A DNA stretch of 64,000 nt from Arthrobacter sp. EpRS71 (GTDB lineage Bacteria > Actinomycetota > Actinomycetes > Actinomycetales > Micrococcaceae): contig NZ_LNUV01000006.1 in NCBI RefSeq assembly GCF_001512285.1, forward strand, positions 2,030,809 through 2,094,808. Direction: 5' to 3'. How positions within the stretch are numbered: the stretch's first letter is position 1; every line of letters begins with the position of its first letter. This document shows positions 51,807-60,854 of this stretch, piece by piece. The notes beneath the pieces were generated by a model. That model searched no databases. It saw only the letters and a list, made by a program, of their open reading frames with translations, and was not told the origin of the DNA. A program made the translations under genes and the position numbers.

Positions 51807-52794
51807 CGAGTTCGGCGAGCAGTTCCCCGCCCTCATTGACCACGAGTTCGCGGAACAGCCTGACGGCGTCCGGCTCAAAGCTTCGCTCCCGCCAGGCAAG
51901 ACCGATCTGCCGGAACGCCAGGTCCGATTCGATGGCGACTTCCACGAGCCCGAGTTCGGCCTTCGGAAGGAACTGCCCTGTCCCGGACCCGGGTCCTGCC
52001 GGGGGCAGGATGCTGAACCCCAGTCCGGCCGAGACCAGGCCACGGGCCGAGGTTGACTCCTGGACTTCAAAGGCAATCCGCGGACGAAAGCCGGCTTCCC
52101 GCAGCAGCGCCTCACCCAGCGCCCGGAGCCCCACTCCCTCGGGAAGGGTGATGTAGGGCTCGTGCCGGAGCTCGGAGAGGCGCACGCTGTTCCGTTCCGC
52201 CAAGGGATGCCTGTAGTGCAGCACGGCTCGCAGGGGTTCCCGGTAGAGCGGCATGGCGTGAATGCCACGCCCTTCCGGGGCGATGGGTGCTGTCAAAGCG
52301 AAGTCCATGTCCCCGTTGGCCAGTTGCGTCAGGCAATCGTCGCGAGGACCCTGCCAGAGTTCGAATACAGTGTGTGGGTGGCGGCCGCGGAAGGCGCTGA
52401 TGAGCAGGGGCAGTGTCGCTTCACCGAAGGTGTGTTGGAAGGAGACCCCGATGCGCCCCCGGACCACGTCCGATTCGTGCCGCACCCGGTCCAACCCGGC
52501 CTGGAAATCCTGCAGTGCTGCCTCGATGTAGGGCAGCAGGGTCCTGGCTGCAGGGGTCAGCCGGATGCCCCGGCCGTCCCGGATGAGCAGGTCCATACCC
52601 ACTATGGCGCTTGCCCTTGCCACGGCACGGCTCACTGTTGACTGTGGAACGCCGAGGATTTCCGCGGTTTCTGTCATGTGTTCCGTGCGGCCAAGTTCGG
52701 CGAGGACGGGCAGCAACGGGAGGAGTTGAACGAGTTGGTGATGATCCGGCTCCACTGCATTCCTTCGCTGGTGATTCATGCATTCCTGCATCAA
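51781..52794 (-). CDS. LysR-family transcriptional regulator
   Basis: A 337-aa regulator. The N-terminal winged HTH (residues 25-85, RTEHMTETAEILGVPQSTVS, RDGRGIRLTPAARTLLPYIE) and C-terminal periplasmic-binding-like ligand domain are present. Paired divergently with an MFS transporter, the same arrangement as E. coli ynfL-ynfM, so it probably controls the transporter. Start 52794 or ATG 52779 (MNHQRRN). Confidence 0.85.
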   Translation of the reverse strand: MMQECMNHQRRNAVEPDHHQLVQLLPLLPVLAELGRTEHMTETAEILGVPQSTVSRAVARASAIVGMDLLIRDGRGIRLTPAARTLLPYIEAALQDFQAGLDRVRHESDVVRGRIGVSFQHTFGEATLPLLISAFRGRHPHTVFELWQGPRDDCLTQLANGDMDFALTAPIAPEGRGIHAMPLYREPLRAVLHYRHPLAERNSVRLSELRHEPYITLPEGVGLRALGEALLREAGFRPRIAFEVQESTSARGLVSAGLGFSILPPAGPGSGTGQFLPKAELGLVEVAIESDLAFRQIGLAWRERSFEPDAVRLFRELVVNEGGELLAELVRARSGTP

Positions 52795-52818
52795 TCCTAG
52801 ATGACCTATGCATTGGAA
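52783..52818. promoter_or_regulatory. Inverted repeat in the LysR/MFS divergent region
   Basis: Arms ttcctgcat (52783-52791) and atgcattggaa (52808-52818) form an interrupted inverted repeat, next to the MFS -10 box TAATCT (52838-52843), which is 6 nt before its GTG. A likely LysR operator. Confidence 0.45.
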
Positions 52819-52849
52819 TCAGGAGTTTGCTCCGTCCTAATCTGACTCG

Positions 52850-54079
52850 GTGAGCAAAGCAATTTCCGTAGCCAGCACCGAATCCTGGGATGGACATGCC
52901 AAAGGCTCCAGAGGCTACAGCCGCGTCCTGGCAGCGCTGGCCCTTGCCGGCGTTGCGACTTTCGCGCAGTTGTACTCCACCCAAGCCGTGCTTCCACTCA
53001 TGGCAACTGACCTGCAGATCACGGCAGCCGAAGCCGCGCTGAGCATTTCCCTTGCCACTGTGGGCCTGGCTGCCACCGTACTTCCATGGTCCTTCCTGGC
53101 GGACAGGATTGGCCGGGTCCGCGCCATGGCCCTTGGCATCGCCATCGCCACATTGTTGGGATTACTGGTGCCCCTTGCGCCCACCGTGCCCGTGCTGTTG
53201 GGTCTGCGGACCTTGGAAGGCATGGCCTTGGGCGGTATCCCCGCGATCGCCATCGCCTACCTCAACGAGGAAGTCACCAAAGTCCACACAGCCCTCGCAG
53301 CGGGCACCTACGTTGCCGGAACCACCCTGGGCGGATTGGCCGGGCGCCTTGTGGCCGGGCCTGTTGGAGAACTATGGGGATGGCGCGCCGCAGCCCTGGC
53401 GGTATCCCTGCTGGCCACGGTCTCAGCTGTCTTGTTCCTGGTGCTTGTTCCGAAGCAACGCAGGTTCAGCCCTGCCCCTGCTTTGGGATTTCGGGGAGCT
53501 CTCCGGACCCTGGGTGGGCACTCCAGCAATCCCAAGCTGCTGTCCCTCTACTTGCAGGCGTTCCTGCTCATGGGTGGCTTCGTGGCCGTCTATAACTACC
53601 TCGGCTTCCGTTTGCACGCAGAACCCTTTGGGCTTCCTGCGACCGTTGTCAGCCTGATTTTCCTGGCGTACTTGTCCGGAACGGTCAGTTCGCGCTGGGC
53701 AGCGGGGCTGACCACCAGATTTGGCCGCCGGAACGTCCTGGTGGCAGGGATCGCCATTATGTCGGCTGGTTTGGCAATGACGTTGGTGGAAAATCTGGCA
53801 GCCACCTTAGTGGGGCTGGTGATCTTCACCGGCGGTTTCTTCGCTGCCCATAGCGTTGGCTCAGGGTGGACCGGAGCCATCGCCACAACAGGCCGGGCGC
53901 AAGCAGCGTCCTTGTACAACCTGTCCTACTACCTGGGTTCCAGCGTCATTGGCTGGGCGGGCGGTCTCGCCTTTCAGGCTTATGGCTGGCCGGCATTGGC
54001 GTTGAGCGTGATCGCGCTGTCATGCACGACGGCGGCAGTTACCTTGATAGTTCACCGATCACCGCGTCACCCCCGCTGA
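52850..54079 (+). CDS. MFS transporter (YnfM-like)
   Basis: A 409-aa twelve-helix transporter. It aligns by eye with E. coli YnfM (GVATFAQLYSTQAVLPLMAT, VAGTTLGGLAGRLVAGPVGE, LLMGGFVAVYNYLGFRL, GGFFAAHSVGSGWTG, SLYNLSYYLGSS). YnfM-type exporters are linked to drug or dipeptide efflux; substrate here is unknown. The GTG at 52850 is probably leaderless. Confidence 0.87.
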   Translation: MSKAISVASTESWDGHAKGSRGYSRVLAALALAGVATFAQLYSTQAVLPLMATDLQITAAEAALSISLATVGLAATVLPWSFLADRIGRVRAMALGIAIATLLGLLVPLAPTVPVLLGLRTLEGMALGGIPAIAIAYLNEEVTKVHTALAAGTYVAGTTLGGLAGRLVAGPVGELWGWRAAALAVSLLATVSAVLFLVLVPKQRRFSPAPALGFRGALRTLGGHSSNPKLLSLYLQAFLLMGGFVAVYNYLGFRLHAEPFGLPATVVSLIFLAYLSGTVSSRWAAGLTTRFGRRNVLVAGIAIMSAGLAMTLVENLAATLVGLVIFTGGFFAAHSVGSGWTGAIATTGRAQAASLYNLSYYLGSSVIGWAGGLAFQAYGWPALALSVIALSCTTAAVTLIVHRSPRHPR

Positions 54080-54110
54080 TTTCACCCTGACTGCCCCTAC
54101 AATCGGAGGC

Positions 54111-54752
54111 ATGACACAGGTCACGAAAAACCGGGAGCTGTCGTCGCCGGAGCGTTTGCAAGCGTTTACGGATGCCGTGGTGGCGATTGCTTTGACGTTG
54201 TTGATCCTGCCGCTCATGGAAAGCGTGGGAGAACTTGCCGACCATGACGGCACAACGGCTGAGTGGTTGGCTGAGGAACAGTACGCCTTGCTCGGCTTCG
54301 TCCTCAGCTTCATCCTCATCGCAGTGTTTTGGGTGCACCACCACAAGCTGTTTCGCAGCGTCAAGCGTGTTGATGCGGGCCTGCTGTGGTTGACGGTGGC
54401 ATGGATGTTCACCATTGTGGTGATGCCCGTGGCCACATCACTCTCCACCCAGATGACGTCCGACTGGGCACAGCCCCTCGTCTATATAGGCACCTTGTTC
54501 GCCACCAGCCTGATGCTTCTGCTGGCCCGCATCTATCTCCGGTCCCACGCTGACCTCCACGACATGGCTGACAATGACGCCGTGCTGGGTATTCGAGCGA
54601 GTTGGATCGTTTCCGGCCTCTTCCTTGCTGCACTCGTTCTGGCCGTTGTCATTCCCGGTGCAGGAAACTGGCCCCTGTTGTTGATGCTCCTCAGCGAACC
54701 GCTTCAACGGTTGGACCGGCGACGAGGTAGCCGCTCGCCCGCGAAGCGATAG
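54111..54752 (+). CDS. TMEM175-family potassium channel-like protein
   Basis: A 213-aa DUF1211 protein with six predicted helices. The first helix carries the family selectivity motif region RLQAFTDAVVAIALTLLILP (compare FSDGVFAIAITLLVL). Bacterial TMEM175 proteins are tetrameric potassium channels. TACAAT at 54098-54103 lies 7 nt before the ATG, with GGAGG overlapping the gap. Confidence 0.8.
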   Translation: MTQVTKNRELSSPERLQAFTDAVVAIALTLLILPLMESVGELADHDGTTAEWLAEEQYALLGFVLSFILIAVFWVHHHKLFRSVKRVDAGLLWLTVAWMFTIVVMPVATSLSTQMTSDWAQPLVYIGTLFATSLMLLLARIYLRSHADLHDMADNDAVLGIRASWIVSGLFLAALVLAVVIPGAGNWPLLLMLLSEPLQRLDRRRGSRSPAKR

Positions 54753-54806
54753 TCACCTGAAGAATTGACCGCATAAGATGGTGGGAAGGCAATTTCAGGA
54801 GGATCC

Positions 54807-55313
54807 GTGAGCAACCCCACGAAGAATGTTCGGTCAACCACGGGCAACGCAGAGCCCCTGGACGCGATCGATGAACGCATTCTCGCAGCGTTGGTGGACG
54901 ACGCCCGCATATCCAACAAGCAACTGGCTGAACTCGTGGGGATCGCCCCCTCCACGGCCCTGATGCGCACCAGGGCGCTCTCCGAACGCGGAATCATTGA
55001 AGGCTTCGAGGCCGTGTTGAGTCTGCCGGCCATCGGCCGCTCTGTTCAGGCCCTCATCGCTGTACGCCTGCGCGCCCATGACCGGGACCAGATTGACCGT
55101 TTCACGGCGCGCGTCCCCAAGCTTCCGGCGGTCATTTCCACGTTCCACACCACCGGCTCCGTGGATTACCTTCTCCATATTGCAGTGGCCAACACGGACG
55201 ACCTCCGTAACTGGCTTCTGGACAACCTCGCCACCGACCCCGTGGTGGGTCACACCGAAACCACAATGGTCTTCCAGCACATCCCCGGCAACCGGGGACC
55301 GTTGCCCGAGTAA
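54807..55313 (+). CDS. Lrp/AsnC-family regulator
   Basis: A 168-aa regulator: HTH at residues 15-65 (LDAIDERILAALVDDARISN, PSTALMRTRALSERGIIEGF) and an RAM ligand domain after it (QALIAVRLRAHDRDQIDRF, VISTFHTTGSVDYLLHIAV). GTG at 54807 follows AGGAGG. It converges on the MFS gene at 55321, with a 7-nt gap. Confidence 0.87.
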   Translation: MSNPTKNVRSTTGNAEPLDAIDERILAALVDDARISNKQLAELVGIAPSTALMRTRALSERGIIEGFEAVLSLPAIGRSVQALIAVRLRAHDRDQIDRFTARVPKLPAVISTFHTTGSVDYLLHIAVANTDDLRNWLLDNLATDPVVGHTETTMVFQHIPGNRGPLPE

Positions 55314-55320
55314 GCGGCTT

Positions 55321-56556
55321 TCAGTCCCGCACGGACTTCCGAAGAGACACTGCCGCGAGCGCCAGGGCTCCCCCACCGCACAAAGCGGTGAAAACCACGA
55401 CGGCGGTCTGCAGGCCGAGTGCCGTCACAGCCAGTCCCAGCCCAATCACCGGAACAGCACTGCCCAAATAGGTGATGACGTAGACGGTGCTGATGACTTG
55501 GGCGTGCCGTGCCGCTTCCACTTTGCCGGCAACCTCGTTGAAGACCTGCCGGAAGGCAATCCCCTGACCTGCCCCTGCCGTGATGCTGGCCGTCACCAGC
55601 AGCCAAGGGCTGGACCACGCTGCCGCGGCTCCCACCAGAATTACGGAGACGCCCAGCACGCCCAGGGACACAGGGACAACGAAGCGCCCGCGGGCACCCA
55701 GTAGCTGGCTCAAGGCTGAGGCCCCCAACGTGAGGCCGGCAAGGAGGCCAATGAGAGGCCTGGAATCTGCGTGGACCACGCCGGCGAAATAGCCCGGCGC
55801 CAAGGAAAGGCAGAAGCCGAACACCGAAAAGCTGAGGAATCCGGTGGCGGCAGCCATCCAGAATGCTCCGCGGGCGTCCCGTGAGATGGACGGCCTTCTG
55901 GGAGCAAGGACCTTGAGGGGTTTCGGGCCTTCCGCCGGAGCGATGGCAGGCCTGGCCTTGAGGAGCCACAGGGGAATAAGGGCCGCTACCAACACCGCCG
56001 AATGGACGTAGTAAGGGGTACGCGTGGGGTCCGGCAAAAGCGACAAGACGCCACCGATAGCGGGTCCGGCCGCTACGCCTCCGGCTGAAGAAAGCAGCGT
56101 AAAACGGGAAGCCCAGTCGGGCCGTTGGGGAAGCAGTTCGCGAAGTGCCGCGGAGCTGGCTCCCGTGGCCAGCCCAACGGCCACGCCCTGCAGCGCCCGG
56201 CCCAGGGACAACGAGACCAGAGAATCCGCGTTCGCGAAGATCACCCCACCTGCCAGGCCGACCAACACAGCAAGGACCAGCGCTGCCCTCCGCCCGATGT
56301 GGTCCGACCAATGACCTGCCACCATGAGGACCGCTATCAAAGCAAGGACGTAGCTCGAGAAGGCAACAGTGACGCCCAGCGAGGACATGCCAAGGCGGGA
56401 CTGGAGCAAGGGATACAGCGGTGTGGCGAGATTGGCGCCGACCAACAGTGTGAAGATCACCATTCCGGCCAGGACCAGCCGGGCGGTGGTGGAGGCATCC
56501 CATCCCCAGCGATCGGCGGTAGCCGGACGCATGCGGAGTTCGCTCAAGACAGTCAT
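55321..56556 (-). CDS. MFS transporter, probable efflux
   Basis: A 411-aa transporter with twelve helices. The motif A-like VAGHWSDHIGRRAALV is in loop 2-3 and the motif C-like GRALQGVAVGLATGASSAALRE lies near helix 4-5. It is flanked by two Lrp/AsnC regulators, the one at 56730 being divergent and its probable controller, which suggests amino-acid or related export. Substrate unknown. Confidence 0.83.
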   Translation of the reverse strand: MTVLSELRMRPATADRWGWDASTTARLVLAGMVIFTLLVGANLATPLYPLLQSRLGMSSLGVTVAFSSYVLALIAVLMVAGHWSDHIGRRAALVLAVLVGLAGGVIFANADSLVSLSLGRALQGVAVGLATGASSAALRELLPQRPDWASRFTLLSSAGGVAAGPAIGGVLSLLPDPTRTPYYVHSAVLVAALIPLWLLKARPAIAPAEGPKPLKVLAPRRPSISRDARGAFWMAAATGFLSFSVFGFCLSLAPGYFAGVVHADSRPLIGLLAGLTLGASALSQLLGARGRFVVPVSLGVLGVSVILVGAAAAWSSPWLLVTASITAGAGQGIAFRQVFNEVAGKVEAARHAQVISTVYVITYLGSAVPVIGLGLAVTALGLQTAVVVFTALCGGGALALAAVSLRKSVRD

Positions 56557-56679
56557 TTCATTGCCTTCGGGCTAGGTGGCCGGGCTGCAGATTTCCTTGT
56601 GGGAAACGCAACCCCGCTCATTATTGATGGCAACAGAATGCAATGGAGCTGATCTCAAAGGGCCATAGAGATGCAAGAA

Positions 56680-56702
56680 TTGAGCAAAATACTCAAAGTA
56701 TT
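56680..56702. promoter_or_regulatory. Nested inverted repeats upstream of the divergent Lrp gene
   Basis: aatact-caa-agtatt (56688-56702) overlaps ttgag-N7-ctcaa (56680-56696). AT-rich palindromes of this kind bind Lrp/AsnC octamers. The site lies between the MFS and Lrp starts. Confidence 0.5.
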
Positions 56703-56729
56703 GCGAGCCAAGTGAGCTGGAGTGACCAT

Positions 56730-57245
56730 TTGAACACCCTTGACCCCATGGACCTGAAGATCCTCCTGGAACTCATCAAGGATCCCCGCATCCAGATCGC
56801 CGAGTTGAGCGACGAACTGGGCATCGCGCGCAACACGGCCCAAAGCAGGGTCAAGCGCCTTCTCCGGTCCGGGGTGCTTCACGCTGCGGGACGGGAAGTG
56901 GACCTCGAAAAGGTGGGTTACGACGTCGTAGCCTTCGTCACGATTGAAGTCACCCACCGGGAACTCGACGGCGTCATCGGCGCCTTGCGCCTGATCCCCC
57001 AAGTGCTGGAGGTCCATGAAATTTCCGGTCGCGGCGACCTGTGGTGCCGGGTGGTGGCAACGGATACCCACAACCTGCAGTCAGCCTTGCGCGCAGTGCT
57101 ACGCACCAAGGGAGTCATCAGGACCGAAACCGTGCTGGCACTGCACACCCATATCCCCTACCGCACTGAGCCGCTCATCGGCAGGATGGCGGCCACACCA
57201 ACACGGTCCAGGCAGGAGGTCCGGAGCGCCGGTCCCGGGGCCTGA
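56730..57245 (+). CDS. Lrp/AsnC-family regulator
   Basis: A 171-aa regulator with HTH (LDPMDLKILLELIKDPRIQI, ELGIARNTAQSRVKRLLRSG) and RAM domain (VAFVTIEVTHRELDGVIGAL). The TTG at 56730, with GGAG 8 nt upstream, places the start after the probable operator. An ATG at 56643 gives 29 more residues but would run the coding frame through the palindromes. It probably regulates itself and the divergent MFS gene. Confidence 0.8.
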   Translation: MNTLDPMDLKILLELIKDPRIQIAELSDELGIARNTAQSRVKRLLRSGVLHAAGREVDLEKVGYDVVAFVTIEVTHRELDGVIGALRLIPQVLEVHEISGRGDLWCRVVATDTHNLQSALRAVLRTKGVIRTETVLALHTHIPYRTEPLIGRMAATPTRSRQEVRSAGPGA

Positions 57246-57264
57246 ACGCACTAGGATTTCATGC

Positions 57265-57690
57265 ATGGATTGGCTCTCACACATCTCCCAGATCAACTGG
57301 CTCGCCGTACTTCTGGCTTTCGTTTCAAGCATGGTGATCGGCTTCGTCTGGTACATGCCGGCCGTCCTGGGCCGCAGATGGATGCAGGCGATCGGCAAAA
57401 CCGAAGACGACCTCAAGAACATAGAAGGCGGAGCAGGTATCTGGGTCCCCATGATGGTTGCAGCGGCCGTGACCAGCATCCTCCTGGCTGTCCTCATCAG
57501 CGCTCTGGAACTCAATACCTTCCTTGCCGGTGGCTTCTTCGCACTCATTGTTGCCCTGGTATTCCGTGCCGGCGGCCATGTCATTCACAATGGTTTCGCC
57601 GGGCGGCCATTCGCAGTGACCCTCATCGACTCCGGCCACGACCTCGTGGCCATGGTCATTGCGGGCGCCATCATCGGAGCCATGCAGTAG
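57265..57690 (+). CDS. DUF1761 membrane protein
   Basis: A 141-aa protein with four helices. INWLAVLLAFVSSMVIGFVW and the GRRWMQAIGKTEDDL loop are typical of DUF1761. Role unknown. TAGGAT lies 7 nt before the ATG at 57265. Confidence 0.8.
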   Translation: MDWLSHISQINWLAVLLAFVSSMVIGFVWYMPAVLGRRWMQAIGKTEDDLKNIEGGAGIWVPMMVAAAVTSILLAVLISALELNTFLAGGFFALIVALVFRAGGHVIHNGFAGRPFAVTLIDSGHDLVAMVIAGAIIGAMQ

Positions 57691-57700
57691 CGTTCAACCA

Positions 57701-58696
57701 GTGACTATCATCGATAACGCCGTATACGTGGACGGCGTCCGCACTGCCACCCCTCAAAACCTCGAACAGACGTTTGAGACGTTGTCAGAACACGGCGGCA
57801 TGGCGTGGATCGGGCTGTATCGTCCCACCAAGGACGAGATGGCCGCCGTTGCCCAGGAATTCGGGCTTCACGATCTCGCCGTGGAGGACGCCGTCTCCGC
57901 GCACCAGCGGCCCAAACTGGAACGCTACGACCACAACCTCTTCACGGTCCTCCGGCCGGCCCGATACCTCGATGAGACCGAGACGGTGGAATTCGGCGAA
58001 CTCCACGTCTTCACCGGACCAAACTTTGTGGTGACCATCCGGCACGCTGAAACCGGTGGGGTTGCCAGGGTCCGCCACCGGCTGGAAACACGTCCTGACC
58101 TCCTCTGCCACGGGCCTGAAGCCGTGCTCTACGCTCTCCTGGACCAAGTGGTGGATGATTACGCTCCCGTTGTGGCCGGGCTTGAGAACGACATTGATGA
58201 AATCGAAGACCAGCTCTTCAGCGGCGACAGCACTGTGTCGCGCCGCATTTACGAGCTCGCCCGTGAGGTGATCCAGTTTCAGCGGGCCATCCAGCCCCTC
58301 CCGGACATGATGGCACTTCTGGAGAGGGGCTTTGAGAAGTATGGCGTGGATATTGAATTGCAGCGCTCCCTCCGCGACGTCGAGGACCACGTGCAGCGCG
58401 TCATCTCCCGTGTGAACTCCTTCCGGGATCTGTTGCAAAATGCCCTCACCCTTGATGGCACGCTGACAGCCAACCGGCAGAACGAGGCCAGCGCTGCCCA
58501 GAACGAGCAGGTCAAGAAGATCTCATCCTGGGCTGCCATCCTTTTCGCCCCGTCCTTCGTAGCGGGCGTCTACGGCATGAACTTCGACCATATGCCTGAA
58601 CTGCACTGGGACTTCGGTTATCCCCTTGCCGTGGGTCTGATGTTTGGCGCTGCCTTGCTCATGTACCTCATCTTCAAACGCAAAGGATGGCTGTGA
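57701..58696 (+). CDS. corA: CorA-type magnesium/cobalt channel
   Basis: A 331-aa pentameric divalent-cation channel. A long cytoplasmic alpha/beta and coiled domain is followed by two C-terminal helices, the first ending in the selectivity motif YGMNF. The loop MPELHWDFGYP is normal. The GTG start at 57701 is 10 nt after the DUF1761 stop. Its stop overlaps the zapE start. Confidence 0.9.
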   Translation: MTIIDNAVYVDGVRTATPQNLEQTFETLSEHGGMAWIGLYRPTKDEMAAVAQEFGLHDLAVEDAVSAHQRPKLERYDHNLFTVLRPARYLDETETVEFGELHVFTGPNFVVTIRHAETGGVARVRHRLETRPDLLCHGPEAVLYALLDQVVDDYAPVVAGLENDIDEIEDQLFSGDSTVSRRIYELAREVIQFQRAIQPLPDMMALLERGFEKYGVDIELQRSLRDVEDHVQRVISRVNSFRDLLQNALTLDGTLTANRQNEASAAQNEQVKKISSWAAILFAPSFVAGVYGMNFDHMPELHWDFGYPLAVGLMFGAALLMYLIFKRKGWL

Positions 58697-59841
58697 CGCC
58701 GTCCTTGGGACCTCCCCGTAAACAGCGGGACACCGCAAGGACCCTGCTTGAGGCCATGGCGCACGACGCCGTTCGGTCCGGTTTTGAGCTTGAACCCAGT
58801 CAGTGGCAAGCAGCCCAGCGGTTGGCCACCTTTGGTGCCCAGCTGACCGGCCGCCGTCGGGCGCTTCCACGAAAGCCGACACGAAGCCTCTACCTTCACG
58901 GACCGGTGGGCCGCGGCAAAACGTGGCTGATGGACAGCTTCTACGGACGGCTTGAAGCACGGAAACGGCGTGTCCACTTCCACGATTTTTTCCGCAGGCT
59001 TCATGGCGGCACCCATGGGTTGGACTCAGGCAACGGCACGGCGATCCAGCAGTCGGTGGACGCCGTCCTGAACGATGTTGACGTGTTGTTCTTTGACGAG
59101 TTCCACGTCCACGACATCGGCGACGGCATGTTCATTTCCCGCCTGCTCCGGACAGCCGCGCAGCGCCGGGTTGCTCTGGTGGTCACCTCCAATTACGCGC
59201 CGGATGACCTTCTGCCCAATCCCCTGTGGCATGAGCATTTCCTGCCCACCATCGAGGCCATCAAGGACATGATGGACGTGGTGGAAATCAACGGCGGCTC
59301 GGATTTTCGCCGCTATCCGGCGGCGGGAACACACCCCTCCACCGGGGCCGGGGCCTTCCGATCAGGACGCATCATCTCCCCCGGCGCACCCGGACAGTTG
59401 GGGCGCCTCGGTCTCTTCCGGCCAACGCCATCCCAAGGCCGCGTCTTGCAGCCGACAACCCAGCCGATAGTCGTCAAGAACTCCGACCCGGACCTTCTGT
59501 GGGTTGGATTTGAGGAACTGTGCGGCGGGTTGTCCTCGACGTCGGACTTTCTGGTCCTGGGCGGAATGTTCAGGACGTGGGTCATTGACGACGTTCCATC
59601 GCCAACAGACGCTGATGCTGCCTCCGCACCTGCCTGGCAACGGTTCAGCAACGTGGTGGATGTGCTCTACGACCAGGACATCACCTTGTTCCTGATCGGC
59701 AGCGTGCCCCTCGACTTCGACGTTGAGGGGAGCGGGAACGTGTTGCCCGTGGATCTCGCACGCATCGCCAGCCGTTTATCCCTGCTCAGCCGTTCCCATC
59801 CGGACGAAGACCTGAAACGCGAAGAGGCCGCTGGAAGCTAA
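58687..59841 (+). CDS. zapE: Cell division ATPase ZapE (AFG1 family)
   Basis: A 384-aa AAA ATPase linked to division and protein quality control. Walker A LHGPVGRGKTWLMDSFY, Walker B VLFFDEFHVHDIGDGMFISR, sensor VVTSNYAPDDLLPNPLWHE and the C-terminal RFSNVVDVLYDQDITLFLIG are diagnostic. It overlaps corA by 10 nt. Confidence 0.9.
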   Translation: MAVTPSLGPPRKQRDTARTLLEAMAHDAVRSGFELEPSQWQAAQRLATFGAQLTGRRRALPRKPTRSLYLHGPVGRGKTWLMDSFYGRLEARKRRVHFHDFFRRLHGGTHGLDSGNGTAIQQSVDAVLNDVDVLFFDEFHVHDIGDGMFISRLLRTAAQRRVALVVTSNYAPDDLLPNPLWHEHFLPTIEAIKDMMDVVEINGGSDFRRYPAAGTHPSTGAGAFRSGRIISPGAPGQLGRLGLFRPTPSQGRVLQPTTQPIVVKNSDPDLLWVGFEELCGGLSSTSDFLVLGGMFRTWVIDDVPSPTDADAASAPAWQRFSNVVDVLYDQDITLFLIGSVPLDFDVEGSGNVLPVDLARIASRLSLLSRSHPDEDLKREEAAGS

Positions 59842-59856
59842 GCTTCCAACGGCCTC
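59824..59856. terminator. Terminator between convergent zapE and ferritin genes
   Basis: A stem of 7 bp (gaggccg/cggcctc) plus an inner tggaagct/agcttcca pairing, overlapping the last codons of zapE. Confidence 0.6.
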
Positions 59857-59882
59857 CTGAAGCACGTACCCGTGGCAGTGTG

Positions 59883-60413
59883 CTAGATGACGCCGCCGGC
59901 AGCGGAGGGAGCACTGGCGTCGTTTCCGCCGTCGCCTACAGTCTCGCGGGCCACGTAATTCTCGATGTCGAAAAGGTTCTCGGCACGTTCGGTGATGTTC
60001 AGCAGCGTGGTCATCGAGGCAACTTCCTCAACCTGCTCCTTCAGGAACCACAGCATGAACTGCTCACCCAAGGCATCCCCCTCTGCACGGGCAACACGGA
60101 ACATCTCCTCGATGTTGCGGGTAACTTCCTTCTCCTGCTCCAAGGCGAGCGCGATGGGTTCCTTGGCGTTGTTGAAGTTGTTACGAACCGGGGCGATACC
60201 CGGAATCTCCACGTGCACGTTACGGTCCAGCATGTACTGGACCATCATCATGGCGTGATTGCGCTCCTCGAGGGACTGGCGATAGAAGTGACGGGCCAGC
60301 TGCGGCAAGTCTTCGCCATCAAAGTACACAGCTACTGCGATGTATTGCTGGGAGGCCGCAAACTCATTGGCGACCTGGGCGGACAACAGCTCATTGAAAG
60401 TCTTCTTAGCCAT
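59883..60413 (-). CDS. Ferritin (non-heme)
   Basis: A 176-aa iron-storage protein that forms 24-mers. Ferroxidase ligands are visible: NEFAASQQYIAVAVYF (Glu), ERNHAMMMVQYM (Glu and His) and GEQFMLWFLKEQVEE (Glu and Gln). It resembles mycobacterial BfrB. The ATG lies 6 nt after TAGGAT (minus strand) without a Shine-Dalgarno, so it is probably leaderless. Confidence 0.9.
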   Translation of the reverse strand: MAKKTFNELLSAQVANEFAASQQYIAVAVYFDGEDLPQLARHFYRQSLEERNHAMMMVQYMLDRNVHVEIPGIAPVRNNFNNAKEPIALALEQEKEVTRNIEEMFRVARAEGDALGEQFMLWFLKEQVEEVASMTTLLNITERAENLFDIENYVARETVGDGGNDASAPSAAGGVI

Positions 60414-60482
60414 GGCACGATCCTACAGGCGGGCCAAGACACTCTTGTTGGTGAGATTGGCCACTACTGAAGGGCCACGAGG

Positions 60483-60854
60483 TCAGGGCAGCACCAGGCT
60501 GATACCCACGCCGGCCGCAGCAGAAAGAACGCTCGCTGCCATGGAACCCAATCCATTGACGAGCGCCAGGCCCGTCCTTCCACTCTGGATCAGCCGGATG
60601 GTCTCCAGGCTCGCCGTACTGAAGGTGGTGTACCCGCCCAAGAAACCTGTCCCCAGGATCAGGAACAGTGACTCAGGCGCATGGCCCCGCATCACCAATC
60701 CGGCAAGGAACCCCAGAGCAAACGAACCCGTGACGTTGATCAGCGCGGTTCCCCAGGGAAAGGCCGTCTTGATGCGCTGCCGGATCAAACCATCCACCAT
60801 GAACCTGACCGCTGCACCGACTCCACCAGCAAGGGCAAGAAATATCACCGTCAC
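60483..60854 (-). CDS. crcB: Fluoride exporter CrcB/Fluc, second copy
   Basis: A 123-aa four-helix fluoride channel (GGVGAAVRFMVDGLI, GTALINVTGSFALGFLAGL, GTGFLGGYTTFSTASLE with the sodium/fluoride motif). The GTG at 60854 overlaps the first crcB stop (GTGA). Paired crcB genes usually make a heterodimer. Confidence 0.9.
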   Translation of the reverse strand: MTVIFLALAGGVGAAVRFMVDGLIRQRIKTAFPWGTALINVTGSFALGFLAGLVMRGHAPESLFLILGTGFLGGYTTFSTASLETIRLIQSGRTGLALVNGLGSMAASVLSAAAGVGISLVLP

